A program made the position numbers and the translations under genes. Positions 63,616-64,000 of a stretch of DNA of 64,000 nt are shown piece after piece. The DNA is taken from assembly GCF_927798175.1 (NCBI RefSeq), contig NZ_CAKMMP010000009.1, positions 1 through 64,000 on the forward strand, read 5' to 3'. The stretch is from Paenibacillus sp. JJ-223. GTDB taxonomy: Bacteria > Bacillota > Bacilli > Paenibacillales > Paenibacillaceae. The first letter of the stretch is position 1; the number at the start of each line of letters is the position of its first letter. The notes beneath the pieces were generated by a model. It was not told where the DNA came from. It was given only the letters and a program-made list of their open reading frames with translations, and searched no databases.

Positions 63616-64000
63616 ATGAACAAGTCTTTGAAGAAACTATCGCTATTGACGTTATCCATGCTTCTGGCCACTACGCTTGCTGCCTGTTCATCGGGTGCGG
63701 GGTCGGCGGAAAATGAAACGGGACAAAGCACACCGCAGGATGCCGGCGGACCGCTGACCAAATACGATCCACCCATCAAGCTAACCTCTACGATGAACGA
63801 AACGGGAAAAGAATCGCTGGCCGAAGGAGATACGCATACCGACAACATTTGGATCAGGGGCTACAAGGATGAGCTCGGCATCGAGGTGTCCTACGACTGG
63901 ATCGTGCCGGATGCCAACTATAACGACAAAATGAACGTGACGTTGGCCAGCGGCGATCTGCCTGACGTATTGAAAGTCAGCGCGGTTCAGTTCGAGCAGC
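63616..64000 (+). CDS. sugar-binding lipoprotein (LplA-like), cut by the window end
   Basis: At least 128 codons are present and the frame stays open at the window edge. A lipoprotein signal peptide ends at lipobox LAACS (Cys about residue 24), followed by a Ser/Gly/Glu linker and the solute-binding start YDPPIKLTSTMN, IWIRGYKDELGIEVSYDW, KMNVTLASGDLPDVLKV, typical of LplA/YtcQ proteins. AAAGGGGG precedes the ATG at 63616. It most likely delivers substrate to the permeases at 58.2-60.0 kb. Confidence 0.9.
   Translation, partial: MNKSLKKLSLLTLSMLLATTLAACSSGAGSAENETGQSTPQDAGGPLTKYDPPIKLTSTMNETGKESLAEGDTHTDNIWIRGYKDELGIEVSYDWIVPDANYNDKMNVTLASGDLPDVLKVSAVQFEQ

Overview
The window reads as chromosome of a low-to-moderate GC Gram-positive endospore-former, most likely a Paenibacillus. 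The evidence is the combination of T-box leaders, a LicT-type antiterminator with RAT sites, CcpA-type cre sites, lplABC-like sugar transporters next to YesM/YesN regulators and a KatN-type manganese catalase, together with strong AGGAGG-like ribosome sites and long tracts of mid-GC coding sequence. No rRNA, tRNA or CRISPR array was seen.

Layout. 0.2-2.8 kb: a visibly AT-rich island of polymorphic-toxin immunity-type genes (SUKH-3, a SUKH-1 gene broken by a stop codon, a DUF6985-like gene, an Imm3-like gene) with no toxin in view. 2.8-4.3 kb: chorismate mutase/DAHP synthase behind a T-box leader. 4.4-9.1 kb: sucrose operon (scrR, scrB, PTS EIIBCA) with two operators and a terminator-like leader. 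9.3-9.5 kb: structured repeat element A. 9.5-10.4 kb: Mn catalase. 10.6-17.5 kb: beta-glucan/beta-glucoside use (secreted GH5 endoglucanase, GH1 phospho-beta-glucosidase, LicT, beta-glucoside PTS) with three RAT/terminator pairs. 17.5-18.9 kb: a TnpB element without TnpA, with its probable omega RNA. 19.0-21.5 kb: a SUKH protein and an ABC-F resistance-type ATPase behind a long attenuator leader. 21.7-27.5 kb: a membrane AraC sensor-regulator with an lplABC-like transporter. 27.9-29.2 kb: two genes of unknown function. 29.3-36.3 kb: a PhoP/PhoR-like two-component pair, then a YkcBC/GtrA/GalU envelope glycosylation operon. 36.4-38.0 kb: a probable Lys T-box and an archaeal/fungal-type aspartate-semialdehyde dehydrogenase. 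38.1-42.3 kb: a BASS transporter, a small lipoprotein and an 804-residue fused isoprenoid-synthase-like protein. 42.7-46.4 kb: a BmrCD-like heterodimeric ABC exporter behind a leader peptide. 46.5-47.8 kb: heme O synthase and structured element B. 48.0-51.3 kb: a thioredoxin-reductase-like enzyme and an LmrA/LmrB-like pair. 51.5-64 kb: an arabinan-use locus (GH43, GH51-like, lpl-type permeases, YesM/YesN pair, binding lipoprotein cut by the window end).

How it works together. Three sugar modules each pair hydrolases with a matching uptake system and a dedicated regulator: ScrR for sucrose, LicT for beta-glucosides, YesMN for the probable arabinan module. Near-consensus cre boxes sit at the sucrose, licT, cellulase and binding-protein promoters, which suggests shared catabolite repression. 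Several drug-related genes sit behind short leader peptides or hairpins, which suggests ribosome-sensing control.

The most unusual items are: (i) a roughly 200-nt element present twice on opposite strands, whose core is nearly identical but whose closing stem differs in sequence while staying complementary, as expected of an undescribed structured RNA; (ii) the two-domain isoprenoid synthase; (iii) a paired GTCAAC motif at two promoters of the arabinan module; (iv) the ABC-F leader with two peptides and at least three hairpins.
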